From Polytrichum commune (lineage: Eukaryota; Streptophyta; Polytrichopsida; Polytrichales; Polytrichaceae), in contig OX485805.1 of the NCBI GenBank assembly GCA_950295325.1, positions 37,189,501 through 37,253,500 of the forward strand: a stretch of DNA of 64,000 nucleotides, read 5' to 3'. The number at the start of each line of letters is the position of its first letter. The stretch's first letter is position 1. The notes under the pieces were generated by a model. That model did not search any database. It was not told where the DNA came from and saw nothing but the letters and a program-made list of their open reading frames with translations. A program made the position numbers and the translations under genes. Positions 22,079 through 34,467 of this stretch are shown here, piece after piece.

Positions 22079-24342
22079 CTATGCAAGCAATGTGAACCTC
22101 TCTTTAATTTGACACCGCTGGTTGAAGGCGTCATCAAATGGAATAGTTTCTCCAAATGTTTGTTTCATGTTGTTCATGATTGGAGGCTTCGTAAAAACAA
22201 GAGTGGAGAATGTCCCATTGTCTTCAACGCTACCCATGATCATCACTAGTGCAATTTCATCGACCTTTGATACGATGATAGCTTGTTTGCAAAGAAAGCA
22301 TGATCGACAATTATTCTGCACAATTGTCATGGGCTTCTCATCCCCAACATGCTCCATAGCCCATCATGTATTGTTCCTCATTGACATCTTAAAGTACGAA
22401 GATTGTTTGTCCAACTCTTTGTTGTATACATCTCACATATGGTGTGTTTATCATCCAATATCTTCGGAACATCAAAGTGCGATTTCAAGATAGCTAGGTG
22501 ACAAGGAACTTCTCACAAAAAATTGCGACTAATATTGACGATAAATGATGCCTAAAGCATCCATCACATCTGTTGCACATAACTAAAACTCCAATTCATC
22601 ACACATTTGCCTCACAACCTCTGAACATTGATGCCTTGCAGTGCTTACGCATATGTTGAGCAATTATGGAGTTATCATTTAATACTCATTAGAAAGGTAT
22701 GCCACTTGCTTTGAGCAAGATGTTGATCCCACAAATTCGGAAGCTCAAATTCTCATATTGAGTATTCATATAAGGAAACCACTCTTGTACCAAAATCTTT
22801 CATTTATTAGTAACAATGTCCTTGAAGGACTTGAAAACATCAACAATATCGTAGAGGGCGTTCTATTTCATCTTTGCAAGTGATGGAATGCAATTTCCAC
22901 GTAGTATACAAATGGGTCTTAGCCAATGTGAGCATGCCATGTGGCAAATTTGAAGGAAGAATAATCATTTTTTGACATGATAAAGGGCCCTCTATGGTGA
23001 ACACACATTACGGATCCACATACCATGCAGAAAAGATCAACCTTGCAAATTTTAATTGGAACGACCATATCGCACACAAAGACCTTACCATCTTGGCTAA
23101 ACTTAATGATATAGTTTAGGCAACTCACTTTGGGACAATACAAATTAGCCTGGCCTATAAGAGCTCAAGATCACAAAGGCTCTCAAAATGATGACAAGCT
23201 TGGGCATTGAAACTATGATCGGCATGCACCTTCATGATCAAAGCTTTGTATTTGGAGAGTACACGCTTGGAGGGCATGAACCTCAAAATCCACCCCGTTT
23301 TAACGTTCTTCAAAATGTGATCACCACATGATTCCACAATGGCGGCCACCTCCTTCAATTCCCAACACATGTTGGAGGAGTGATTATAATAATTGTAAAG
23401 TGATTGCAAAACATCTTCAATCATGTGCATAATGGAAAGCTTTGAAAAACGGGTCGATCTTCAATCAATGTGTACAATGGAAAGGGTTTGCACTACTAAC
23501 TTATTCGGTGAGATATGCAATGCATGCCAATCACAAAGGGGGCATCCTTTTGTTTCATTTGCATCATAACCCTAATCCTCACACCTTGAGAAACACTTAC
23601 ACCGTAGGCCCTAAAGCAAACCAATTTGATTGCAATTTTCCCTTTGGTGAGGAAACCATACTACATGAGGGAGATGACAATTACCTCAAGAAGATTATCA
23701 CTTGTTGCACCATTCTAGAGGCGATTTAGGACAATGAGTAGAGGTTGCATGTGCCAATCGATCATCATGTATGTGTGAACATAAATCCTACTTTGAGAAT
23801 TGGATGTAGTAACTTCAACGCAACTTACATATATCAATTGGGCCCTCTTAAGAATTTAATCAAGAACCACCATATTCAAGTAGTCACCCATCCCCTAGCC
23901 AATGCGACTGGACCAATTCTTAAGGGGAAAATATGGAACGTGCATGAATTGAAAGAGCCCCTTCATTCCAATATAGTTTGAAAGGAGGCAACAATCTCTC
24001 AAGAGGATGGAAATATGAGTACATTGGACGATTTATTTTTCTTTTTATTTTTCTTCTTCTTTCCAATGATACACCATGTGTAAGTTGCTCTACTGCTATG
24101 TCACAATTCAAAGTAAGTAACAACATTTCATTTTTGACATGGATGCATTCATGACTGACATAATACTCTCCCTTCACACATGCACCAAGAATTGTCAACT
24201 TCATTTTTTGCCTCCCTTGATGCTTGTAAAGACTATCCAACTTGGACAAGAGAAATTTGTCTCTACCCTCAATTTTTGCACAAATGAAAGAGCATACTTG
24301 ATGCACTTTACCGTCATCCCCAAAAATATGTTTGATCTTCAT
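22079..24342 (-). pseudogene. hAT-superfamily transposase pseudogene
   Basis: Minus-strand fragments in the order of a hAT transposase. KVHQVCSFI with LPKLDSLYKHQGR-like text (SKLDSLYKHQGRQKM) and VKGEYYVSHECIHVKNE lie at 24342-23920. LQSLYNYYNHS with LKNVKTGWILRFMPSKRVL and HFESLCDLELL lie at 23430-23155. VFVCDMVVPIKICKVDLF lies at 23143-22919. VDEIALVMIMGSVEDNGTFS lies at 22357-22079 and resembles the C-terminal dimerisation block of hAT enzymes. The pieces are in different frames with intervening stops. hAT enzymes bind element ends and cut and paste DNA. No TIRs or 8-bp duplication were found around it. Confidence 0.75.
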
Positions 24343-25457
24343 GTTGTGGATTTAAAAGTAAAAGTTTGAATATTTATCATGATAATCATATATCGATCCA
24401 GCTGATGAGAATCTTGATAGGATTAATTTATATTGTAAATTTTGTATATTGTTGTAATGTTGCAAGCACAACGAAATGAAATCGGTTTTAAAGTCCGGGA
24501 AGCCTAAAAGGCTAATGGAATTGTAAGTACATCATGATGGTTTCAAACCAACCAATTTCTTATAGTGGCGGAGTGCAGCATGGTCCCAATGTGATAAAAC
24601 CATCAAAGAACATTCTTGAGATGTGAGCACTTCATGAAGTATATTGGAGGATAACCATGCATCAAATTCGATGACCAAGCAATTGATAAACAATTTTAAA
24701 AACTACATGTAAAGAAACATAATCATAATATTATGAACGTAGAAAGGCCAAAAGGACCTCACAAAAGAGCATCAAATGCGGGTCTCCATATTATGATGCT
24801 CATTTCTAGCCAAGGTGGTGCTACCTTTGAGAAATTACCTATACTATATTTAAAATTTGTAGGTAGATACCTTCATGATGATAGATTGGTTAGCCTTTAA
24901 TAAAAGGCATGTAGGGGACAAAGACAACATACAAGTGGCGGTAGAGGTTCTAAAGTGGGTAGATGTCAATCGAAAATATCCATGAAGGCTATAAAACTAA
25001 GGATAAATTGCATAGGGGTCCAATAAACAAGGTCCACCTTTCACCCTTGCTTTACAAACCTTACCTATGTATTCTTGCTACCAAAGAATATTTTTGTGGA
25101 TTCATAAGGTCCCGTGCTACTTAATGTTATGGTTGTTAAAACATACTTATAATATTTTTGCAAAGTATGATCATTTCAAGTCAAGGGTCCCATTATTTAA
25201 AAACAATCTTTGGGGGGGGGGTTGAGAGGGCACTATTGCATACTCTACAAGCATAGTACTTCTCATGTATCCTATATAAAAGCCCTTCAATAGTATGCAA
25301 TATGGAGGATTTGTTGGGTATGTCTGTAGGACAGAGACTATGCATCAACTTCTTCGTTTCAAGAACAAATTTCCTAACCACTTTGCGTTCACACTTGGAC
25401 ATTACTTGTTCTTGTTATTTTTGGTCCACTTTATTCAATGTGGATGTTAACTAAAAT

Positions 25458-25507
<50 letters not shown>

Positions 25508-26476
25508 GCACTATAATTGCTTCCTAAAATGTATTGAAAGAAATCTAGTTAACTATAGTTATTTCGGCAGTTCTTGATTATGTATTCTAAAAATTTCGGG
25601 TGATAAATCAGTAGCTTCAATCCTTGACCTACATTTGAGAAGAAGGTGCACAAAATCCAAGAAAAGTTTGGTATAGTAAATAGCCATGGATTGGCATGAG
25701 CAAAGTGAACAACTATAATTGTAGTCTTTCATAATAAAGAACAGAGCCTCACGGTTCTACTGTTTTTTTTGTTTTAATTGACTTGACATCAAAATTAGCT
25801 CAAAAGACCTTGAATTAATTTAATCTAAGTCATTAGAGATGAATCAACCACAAACCTATAGAGGGTCAAGTTTTTTAGCTGGATTGATGAGAGGTAAGCT
25901 CATATGTGATAATTCCATATCGCCCATTTGGGTACGTACATGTCATTTAGGGGTAACTTTTGGGGTCATGCTTCAATGAATTTGACACTCCGCAAATTTC
26001 TTCTTTGGGCTGAAAATGCATGAACTCGTCCGATAGCATGCCCACACTTACTGGTGTGTGCAATCAACAGCAAGGCTTCTTACCAGCAAGAACCCCCTTT
26101 AGCTCCGATTTCGCTAGCGATGACCCTTGGATGTAATGAATGTTGGTAAGGAAACGCGCGTCTACCAGTGGCCCACACCATTGAGTGCGGAGATGCTATA
26201 AAATCGCAGTTGAAGGAAGCCAACTTGAGACAAAATAAAGAGCCAACAATTGGACATAAGAAACACGAGGTCGGACACCACACTACACTTTTCCATTAAA
26301 GTCCTCACGGGTGAAGTAATTGTTACAATGGCGAAAACTTATTTACTTGCAACCTCGCACTACAGTGCCAAGTTCAACCTGCCCCCATTTTCTAATACTA
26401 AATTATTAACAAAAATGAGGGGTGAGAAGAAAAAAAATGACTCTCCTAAGTTCCCCTTCACTGACCTGATTATTTG
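24343..26476. other. Gene-free stretch with a GT microsatellite
   Basis: No recognisable gene. It contains (GT)n at about 25457-25508 and a piece near 25790-25900 that matches, reversed, 33337-33440 (a short dispersed family with GATGAATCAACCACAAAC). Confidence 0.5.
25457..25508. repeat. (AT)/(GT)n microsatellite
   Basis: About 19 uninterrupted GT units flanked by short AT runs. Confidence 0.95.
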
Positions 26477-26990
26477 TTCTTTAGAATGAACTAATACTTG
26501 GACTTATTATGTAGAAAAACTCCGACGTGGCGGCCCCTCGCGGCGCCTTTTTCATTGACTGGCGCCTACCGACCATCGGTCGCGGCGCGGGTTCACGGCA
26601 TCCGGTGGACGAGGACACGACCCGAATCCCTGCGTCCGCGTCGTCGACCGAAAAGGGAATCCGACCCCTGGTCGGCAGCGGCGCCAACACGTTGCCGGGG
26701 TGCTCGCTCGCTCGCTCTGCTTTTACTTCTTTTACTTACCGAGGGCGCCATAGTATTAGCTCGGCGCGGACTAGAGGCGATCTATTAGCGAAGCAGATCG
26801 CCCCCTTGACACGGTCGAAATCACACGGTAGTTACGCTGCAATCGCCTCAAGTTTCGTACCATTTCAATCGAATTATAGCGACTCACGATTCGGTGCGCT
26901 CATCTAAAGGGTCAGAGACAAGTGGAACTGAAATTGCAACTTGGAGCAGGAACGAGCACATATACGCGCGCGCGCGCGCGCGCACACACA
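26477..26990 (+). promoter_or_regulatory. GC-rich island upstream of the LIN-like gene, probable transcription-start region
   Basis: From about 26520 to 26800 the DNA is strikingly rich in GC and CpG compared with the AT-rich surroundings. It ends in (CG)n(CA)n at 26964-26994. Open frames here (26527-26907) match nothing and follow from the lack of AT-rich stops. Position and composition suggest the promoter/5' leader of the gene starting at 27840. Confidence 0.4.
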
Positions 26991-26994
26991 CACA

Positions 26995-27800
26995 AGTCTG
27001 TTTACATCCTTCGTGTTTGTGCTATTCGACAAGAATTTGATGAAATTTTGCTAAGGTTAGCCTTACGTATGTTCTTACGTCAGCAAGTGATCTTGCTCGC
27101 CTTTTGATCGGGGAATCGATCTGTTACTCTTGATGTACTATGGTTTCTTTGGCTGACATCCTTTGTAATTTCTACAATTCGAGAAGACTTAATGAAACTC
27201 GTTTCTCGAGGCTTAGGTTAGCGTGACGGACGAAAGCACGTTATTGCTTTAGCGAGTGATCTTGCTCGCAATTTGATCGAGGGGTGACGATCTGTTAGTC
27301 GTCATATATTAGGGTTTCTTTGGTTCGGTTCACATCCTTCACTATTTCTGCAATTCGAGAAGAATTGATGAAATTTGTTTCTGGAGGTTGAGATTAGCGT
27401 GACAGATAAAGGCATGATGTTGCTTAGCGAGTGATCTTGCTCACAATTTGATCGGGGGGTGACGAGCTGTTAGTCGTGGTGTTTCTTTGGTTTATATCCT
27501 TTGTTATTTCTGCAATTCGTGAAGAGTTGATGAAATTAGTTTCTCGAGGTTTGAGGTTAGCGTGACGGATGAAGGCATGTTTTGGCTATAGCGATTGATT
27601 AATCGGGGTGACGACGATCTGGTAGTTGTGATTGTAATAGGGTTGCTTTGGTTTGCTTTGGACAAGGCAGGAGGGTAGATGATGCAATTTGGGTCGTGGA
27701 GGTCGATGGATGGATGGAGGGATGTTTTGGCTCTAGCGATCGACCTTGCTCGCAATTTTCGCATGCTATTTGGTTAGGGTGATGATCTAGTAGTGGGTTT
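26995..27800 (+). repeat. Tandem array of ~165-bp units between GC island and LIN-like start codon
   Basis: About five imperfect units share AGCGAGTGATCTTGCTCGCA, TTTGATCGGGGGTGACGATC, TGTTAGTCGT, AGGGTTTCTTTGGTT, CATCCTTTGT.ATTTCTGCAA, TTCGAGAAGA.TTGATGAAA, TTTGTTTCTCGAGG and TTAGCGTGACGGATGAA. The TGATCTTGCTCGC core falls at 27088, 27257 and 27432, with weaker copies near 27590 and 27735. The T-rich sense strand suits a 5' UTR or leader intron. Confidence 0.85.
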
Positions 27801-27839
27801 AGGTTGTGTGTTAGGGTTGCGTTGAACGAGGCCACGGGT

Positions 27840-29120
27840 ATGGCCTTCTCCACTAGGTTGCTGGCTGGAGAATCTGCAGAGGCGGTGGTGAACACTGTCC
27901 GGGACTACATATTGGACACCTTGCTGGATAAACCTTTACTCGCAAAGCAACGGAAGAAATTCTTAGATGCTGTTAACCTGCCCAAGAGGAGACGAACTGC
28001 TCCTTACACGGAGGTTTCTCTTCTTTCCAGTATGGCTCTTGGACTGGATGTTTTAGACGAGGCACTTGCCTCCCAGGATGTGAATGTAAAGAATCTTAAC
28101 CTAGACCATGCAGAGAAGATCCTTCAAATATGTGCCAGGTTGCGGCCCATTAAACAAGCGAAGACAGCAGGAATTCCGAATTCGTACATTTCAGCTTTCG
28201 CACTTCTCAATCTTGCGTATATTTATGTGCTCCGGGACCAGGACCAGCGGGCTACCAGGTTGTTGCTTTTTCCCCTTCCAATGAACATCGAGTTTAAGAT
28301 TTGGAAATTGGCACTGGATGTTTGAGTTGACCTCAGTTGCAACATTGTATTTGCTATGTGGGATGGGGTTTCAGTCGAGATTATGCTTCCCAAGTGACAC
28401 GTAAAACAGAAGGCTCTGAAGTGACCGTTTATACTGATGATGCTTGTGTGCGCCAATGAACTTTGAGTTTAAGAGTTGGCAGTCGGCACTGCATGGTTGT
28501 GCATTAGTGTTTATTGCTACTGTACGATTGCTATGTGGGATGGGGATTCAGTTGATATTATGCTTGTAAATTGACACTTGAAACAGAAGGCTCTCTCAAG
28601 TGACCATTTATACTGATGATGTTTGTATATGGGGATGATGTTCAACAGGCACATCTTGAAAATGTTTCTGGTGGATTTACGGTACTCACGTTTAGACTTC
28701 GCTCCAGTTTTATGGCAAAGGCTCTTCTTTCCATATCTGAGGCAAATCATGACATGGTATTTGGAGCAACGGCGCTGCATTCTTTCTGATGGTCAAGGGT
28801 CTTCGTTCCAACCGAGTTACGAGTCTCAAGACGTGATTAGGGCTTGCAGACAGCGACCCTCGAGTAGTATGAACTCGGAGCAATCAATCAAGATGGCGAG
28901 ACTCGAGAATATTTATGAGGTCGCCATGGATGAGAATTTACGACAGTATGTGCTCTATTATAGGGCTTTGATGAAGCATGATTCAGCTCTGAAGAAAGGC
29001 ATCCGAATTCCAACTGTGGAGCCGCCCATGGACGCAAGCAAACATGCGGAGCTGTTGGACTCTATTTTGTATGGATTTGAGAGCTTTTCGAGATCCAGCA
29101 AGGAAGCTTCCGTTGGTTAG
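27840..29120 (+). CDS. LIN-like: LIN/CERBERUS-type protein, N-terminal module only, two exons
   Basis: Exons 27840-28258 and 28649-29120 (donor CCAG/GT, acceptor ACAG/G) join in frame to about 296 codons. Similarity to the N-terminal region of LIN/CERBERUS E3 ligases is clear: LDHAEKILQICARL (88-101), GIPNSYISAFALLNLAYIY (111-129), HILKMFLVDLRYSRLDFAP with LWQRLFFPYLRQIMTWYLEQR (141-181), LENIYEVAMDENLRQYVLYY (225-244) and a final PTVEPPMD. In legumes LIN has this module, then a U-box, ARM-like repeats and WD40 repeats, and supports rhizobial infection. Here the frame stops at KEASVG and I see no U-box or WD40 in the next 2 kb. Either a stand-alone module, a truncated gene, or a long protein with distant exons. 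Start chosen at MAFSTRLL; an in-frame Met 12 codons upstream is possible. Confidence 0.8.
28280..28630 (+). repeat. Two-copy tandem duplication (~175 bp) inside the LIN-like intron
   Basis: The blocks AATGAAC.T.GAGTTTAAGA, TTGCTATGTGGGATGGGG and GTGACC.TTTATACTGATGAT occur at 28280-28454 and again at 28455-28630. The second copy ends just upstream of the acceptor used for exon 2. It accounts for most of the intron length. Confidence 0.8.
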
Positions 29121-31390
29121 ATGCAAGAAATTCTATACCTGAAGAGGTTTTTGGAGTAATTAGTCTAAGCAGCAGAAGCACAGGCACAGATGGAAATATC
29201 CCGGAAAGTACCATATTTCCTCATCTCCAGGTGTGCGTGATGTTGTTTCTGCATTCCAGGTTATGGGTTCCTCAAGTTGGTGAGAGGCATGAGGGGAAAC
29301 TATGTGAACCTTGATTGTGAACAGGAGCTGCAGATTAATCTGTCCCGGCCAATGTCTTATCCAAGCCAGCTGTAACTCCAGTATTGGTCAACCTCTGAAC
29401 CTATATCCCTCCAGCAACAATTGCAACATGGAAGAGTTCTTGACGATGGTTACAACCTGAGGAGCAGATTACAAGAGGATTGGAGCTATCGTGCAGTCTT
29501 ATAGTGAATGGTGCACCTTGTGCAGAATGCACATGCTACTTGAAGCAAATTGGGTGACAAGCATGAAGCTCGAATTCCTGTCTGCACCAACCAGATTTGT
29601 GAAATATGAAAATATCATACTATGAACCCTCCGAATGGTAGTTTCCCACCCGAAGCCTGGGACACTCCATTGCCGCCCTAAGCAGGGACGAGCTAGAGGT
29701 TATTGGTCTTGAAACCTTTGCTGTACTGTGGATGATTTTGATACGGATATATTAGTAACAAGAGTGTACAGAGTGCTTGAAAATCTTCATGTTCTGGAGA
29801 TTCTTCGTCAGGAGAAGTTGTTACATGGGTTGTGATATGAGTAGCTAGCTCTTGCTTGGCTTTCTTGTGTGAAGGAGCTGGAAACTGCATGGAGAGCTTC
29901 ACACCAAGCGAAGAGTGCAGTAATTTGGAGATGCTGTGACAGTAGGGTTTTGGTGGGTGTAATTTACACATGTTTGTCCAAAAATTGTGGCCACATGTCA
30001 TGCACTTTCACACATAGGTAGAATTTCTGAGGCATACATGCCTCAGAAGACGCTGGAATAAAACCACATGAGACAGAAGTATGGGATGTGCGTGTGTTGT
30101 TAGTCTTGAAGCTTATGTTACAGCAATTTGAGGTGCTGATAACTTGTAGCTTTTTTCCTGGTGATTTTTGGGGTGATTCACCACGAGTGCAATGGCTTGA
30201 GCAGTAGAACTCTAGCAATAAGGCGGTGATCATCAGAGTGTCTGGTGCCTCTCTAATATATTGTAAAACTGGTGCAGTAAGGCGAAGCCTTTCTGTGGCA
30301 GCACTGTCCTGAATGTTTACAATTTTGATTTCCACTTTTGAGACGAGACGACCGATTTGATTTCCTCTGAACAACTTGTACAATCCAGTGTGTTTTACAA
30401 TCCAATGCATTGTTGATGTTATTCTGCCATGGATCTTCACACCTCAATTTTGCAGACCCTAAAATCATAACACCATTATTTTCATTTACCTCTTCTTTCA
30501 TATGTACCTCTGCTTTCGTAAGCATCTCCATCATGACAGGAAAGTTAGACTACTCACTTTCGAATGTGTCACCAGAAGATATTAGTGGCACTACAAATGT
30601 GGCAGATTCTCCACTGTTGTACAGCCTTCTGCGAATCTTATCTTCCTTACAAAAGGTGCGAAACTTCACACAACATGGTGGCTTCAGAGAAGTAAGAAAC
30701 TTGTGCTTTAGTAAGTCGATATGTTATTGTTCATCATGACATGATCCCGAAACCTGTCATGGAGGCCACAATTCCACTATCAAGAATATCCACTATACAC
30801 AGGTAGACCCAATCCTCATGTCATAGCAAGAAACCCCTATACAAAATCAAGTACCAAAAGGACAACTTTTATCCCTGACAATATTGATGAATTCCTCCTT
30901 CATAACATTATACAGCCCTTATTACAAGTATTATGGGACCGTGAATAAGTGGGGAGTTGTGCAAGATTTATTCCCTCACGATGCTTTAGACATCTAGGGT
31001 TAGTTCCCATGTAGGTTGGTTGCCAACCAAATTCTAGTGGAAATGTAGATGTCACTAGGGATCTCAACATAATCTTGACACAAATGTGGAGCATGGCAGT
31101 TCTCTCATGGACTTGCTTGTGCAACTGAACTTGAGTACACTAAATAGTCCTATTAGCTTGGGTGGAAAATTTGCTTGGAAGTAATTAGCATGTGCCACAC
31201 TAATTTTTTTAGTCAAAGTGGAATAATTTTGAGTCCAAGACCTTAGGTCTTCCCCCTACATCTTCATAAATATTTTCAACCAACTTATTAGATATTAGTT
31301 ATAGAATAAAAGTAGCACAACACGTGGGAACCTGCCAAACAGTTTGGGCAAAATCCCAAATGAATGAAAGTCAAAATATGTAAACCACAG
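29121..31390. other. Region 3' of the LIN-like gene, no gene recognised
   Basis: A frame of ~50 codons offset from the gene runs from about 29107 to 29230 (FRWLDARNSIPEEVFGV...) and ends at CTCCAG/GTGTGC, which looks like a donor. It might be coding if exon 2 is spliced differently. Beyond that, 29300-30750 is moderately GC but riddled with stops. A minus-strand frame of 158 codons (29964-30440) matches nothing known to me. Confidence 0.35.
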
Positions 31391-31701
31391 TATACTGTCA
31401 CTAACACTAAATGTTAACCCAACATTATTTGTCATTCCATGTACATTTTTTGAGGGATTATAGATTTACAGTGTTGAAAATATTGTCACTTACCAAGTGA
31501 ATTTTTCATCCAAATTCCAATCATCCATGACAATATTTCATCACAAGTTGCTGACAAGAGAAGGTAGGGTTTTGGCCAATGGATGAACTCATCCATCATC
31601 CATGACAATATTTGTTCACTTACTCATAAGAAGTATCATCCGAAAAGTTACCATAGTGACATAAAATACCATATGACACTAAATGGCACATTTAGTGTAG
31701 T
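31391..31701. mobile_element. Short TIR element (ACTAC-type MITE), copy B
   Basis: The interior matches the element at 10003-10371 (GAGGGATTATAGATTTACAG, CATCATCCATGACAATATTT, GACAAGAGAAGGTAGG, TACCATAGTGACATAAA). The right end GACACTAAATGGCACATTTA runs into GTGTAGT. The left end is diverged. Confidence 0.65.
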
Positions 31702-32340
31702 TCTAATGCAGCTTTTTATCTTACCAAAATGTAAGTTGCATTCAAGATCGGTGCTTCATGGATATAAACGGCAATATTATCTGCGCCACATCAAATGCCA
31801 CCTCAACTTGGGGCTAATTCACCACGGTGGTGAGAAGCCCTTGTAAGTAAAACATGGCTTCATGTTTTAAGTGCGGAAGATAGAGTCAAGTGGAGAGGGA
31901 CCCTAAGATGTGTTGAAGTCTGCTTTCAAATCCCAACAAGACCTAACCAAATTAAGCTAATATTATGTTAAGAAATATGCTTAGATGCTTAAAGGGATCA
32001 TAAACTTATTCAGCTGAGTGACCAAATTGGGTGGAGTTGAGAATATGTCATGTAAGGTGCTATAATTATAACTTATAAATGCTTGCTTGTAAGTAGATTC
32101 AACATGAAAAACAAGTGAAATCCAAGTGAAACACTGTCAGTGAATATTATTAGAATGAAATGGCTGATAGTAGCTAAATAATGTTATGATGATCATAAGT
32201 GCAACGAGTACCACATATATGTCGTCGGTTGTAATTTAATGTATCATATGTAAGGCTTTGTTTTGCATGAAGTCATAGATTTCTTTTTTTAGTATAACTT
32301 AGTCCTCTCTGAATCAAATATACCATGCAGCCATACTCCA
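31702..32340. other. Gene-free stretch between two MITEs
   Basis: No recognisable feature in either strand. Confidence 0.5.
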
Positions 32341-32489
32341 CATAACATTATTTAGATCCATAACAATGTTCTGTGGGACTGATAATATTTCACGGAATAT
32401 TGCCCCCCATTTTGACCAAAGGTGGGGAATATTCCATGGAATATTGTCAGTCCCACATAACATTGTTATGGATTTGAATAATGTTATGC
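32341..32489. mobile_element. Foldback MITE, 149 bp, copy 1
   Basis: Almost entirely an inverted repeat. It starts CATAACATTATTTAGATCCA and its reverse-complemented end reads CATAACATTATTCAAATCCA, continuing through TAACAATGTT.TGTGGGACTGA and AATATT on both arms. Arms are ~50 bp or longer. A second copy lies at 45991-46145. Confidence 0.85.
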
Positions 32490-34194
32490 ATGGCACGTGC
32501 TTTGATGCTATCTATTACGTGTTTTTTTATGTGCTTCTTTAATTTGTCGGGCGTTGCTTGATAAGATAGTAGGGCCCTTTTTCCTTGATAGACCTAGCCT
32601 AGATGGTACACCACCTAGGCAATCACATTTTATTCGATCCTTTGAACATGCGTGCTCTAATTTGTAGCCTACGTGCAAGATAAGGTGCCCTTTATGTATA
32701 TAAATAAATATATATAGAGAGAGAACAACAACTATGTACTATCATGTACTCTTGGAGCATGTCGTAGAGTTATAACGACAAGGTAGAGTTGGGCATAACT
32801 TTATCAGTATTTCAAGAACTTAAATATAGACTTGATGGTACTATGATGTATCATGCATCATCATAAAGGACCTATATAAGGTTTGTGGGTGTTATTTTGA
32901 TTGGTGTGTGGTTAGGTGAGGATCAAAGAACAAACAGTACAAAGACACATGTTTTAAAGGGATGGGAGCACATCTTCAAATGTTATCAACTACTCCACCC
33001 ACAATAGTGAATACACTGGGGAGGACCTATGTAATTTAGTTAAGGGATCAACAAACACACATCTTCTGATAGCCTTAAGTAGATTAGGGTAAGGTTGATT
33101 TTCAATCCGAGTTTTTGTTGATGCTTCATTGTATGTTTGCTATTGCAACAGAAGTTTTGTTGTGTAAATCTACTTGGTAAAGGTTGGAGAACATGGAAAA
33201 ACGAATTGAATAACACCCATATACCTTATACACACCAATGAAACACCATTTTAGATTGTAAACTGCAATAGTGGGTTACATGCAATTGCTTAAAATTGGT
33301 TGAGAGGAAATTAATGGACACCTCTCATCCATCCAACATAAAAACTTGTAGCCCCCCTGGTTTGTGGTTGATTCATCTTAATGACATAGACTAGACTAAC
33401 TCAAAATCTTTGAAACTATGTCCAACATAGTTTGATTTTATTAACCTCCGGGCTGTATACTATTTCAAGGTCATTATGTTATTTGGATATGAGGTATGCT
33501 TGTATGGGATAATTTCCTCTCGCCATAAAATTGTGTTTCCAAAAATGTTCTCTATCCCTCCTCATTTCTTCTGTGGCTAGATTTGTGGACTTGATATAGA
33601 CAGTATTGTCAAAGTCATGAGGTTTTTATTCAAAATAAATCATGTAATAAAAGAAGAGCAATGCCATATAAGGTTCATAAGTGGCTGAGAGGAGGACTTT
33701 TGTGCACTGCAAACACAAAATTTATCAATGATTTTAAAGTCATTTGAGTATGATGTTGTTTGGGTTTTGATGAACCTTTGTTGAAAATAGTCCGATGTGA
33801 GTTCCAATCTCAAGGCACTCAGAAATAAACATTGATGTTATTTCAAGAATTAGTAGTACATATTAAATACACTTATTGGTGTTGGTGTTGAATGTGCACT
33901 TCATACTGGTGAGTTGTCAGTAGATTTTGTATCAGTAACGGGGCAACACCAAAACAATTCAGCAAAAAACCTACGTGAAATACTATGTGAAATACCTACA
34001 CAAAAAACAAGTTTGCAATATTCTATTAAAAAAAACACTATGCACATATTGAATCATCACGGTACACATATTTTGCCCACCTACATGACAACTCCTTAAA
34101 TTTTAAGAGCAATACTTAAACATGAGACTACACAACACCAAAACTATTGCAACATTGTAAAAATCTACCTACATAACATGTTCTCTGTGATCAT
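32490..34194. other. Gene-free stretch with one R1 repeat copy
   Basis: An R1 copy spans about 32880-33040 (GATTGGTGTGTGGTTAGG, GGATCAAAGAACA, AGACACATGTTTTAAAG). The piece 33337-33480 belongs to the short dispersed family seen near 25800 and 45195. No protein recognised. Confidence 0.5.
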
Positions 34195-34467
34195 TTAAAA
34201 CATGTGCACAGGCTCACTGAGATTCATAACCAGAATGAAATCCGAGCCGAATGAAAGCACTTCAATAGCTTCACACCTATCTGCAATGGGAGCATCACTA
34301 TCCTCGGGAGTTGCAACAACAGTCTCTGGATCTAGTGCGACATGAGCAATATTGTCTTCTTCCTCCACGTCTCCACCCAAACGAACAAACTCATGCACAG
34401 CCTCCTCTGGACTCTCAAGATCTAGTGTGTGCACTGGCCATATGTAGCTGGAAGAGAAGTACCTCAA
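34195..34467 (-). CDS. Unrecognised acidic open frame, 90 codons
   Basis: The translated text is strongly acidic (EEAVHEFVRLGGDVEEEDN, PEDSDAPIAD), unusual for random translation of AT-rich DNA. The adjacent minus-strand frame 35139-34714 (141 codons) could be part of the same decayed unit. I do not recognise either. They may be remains of a transposon protein; no motif supports a particular family. Confidence 0.15.
   Translation of the reverse strand: MRYFSSSYIWPVHTLDLESPEEAVHEFVRLGGDVEEEDNIAHVALDPETVVATPEDSDAPIADRCEAIEVLSFGSDFILVMNLSEPVHMF

Noticed and set aside
26498-26907. 126-codon Arg/Ser/Ala-rich frame upstream of the LIN-like gene
   Set aside because: It lies in a CpG-rich island where stops are rare; overlapping frames are also open and none resembles a known protein.
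29964-30440. 158-codon minus-strand frame as a gene downstream of the LIN-like locus
   Set aside because: No recognisable domain, an antisense position in probable 3' flank, and stops in all frames nearby; kept only as part of an unannotated stretch.
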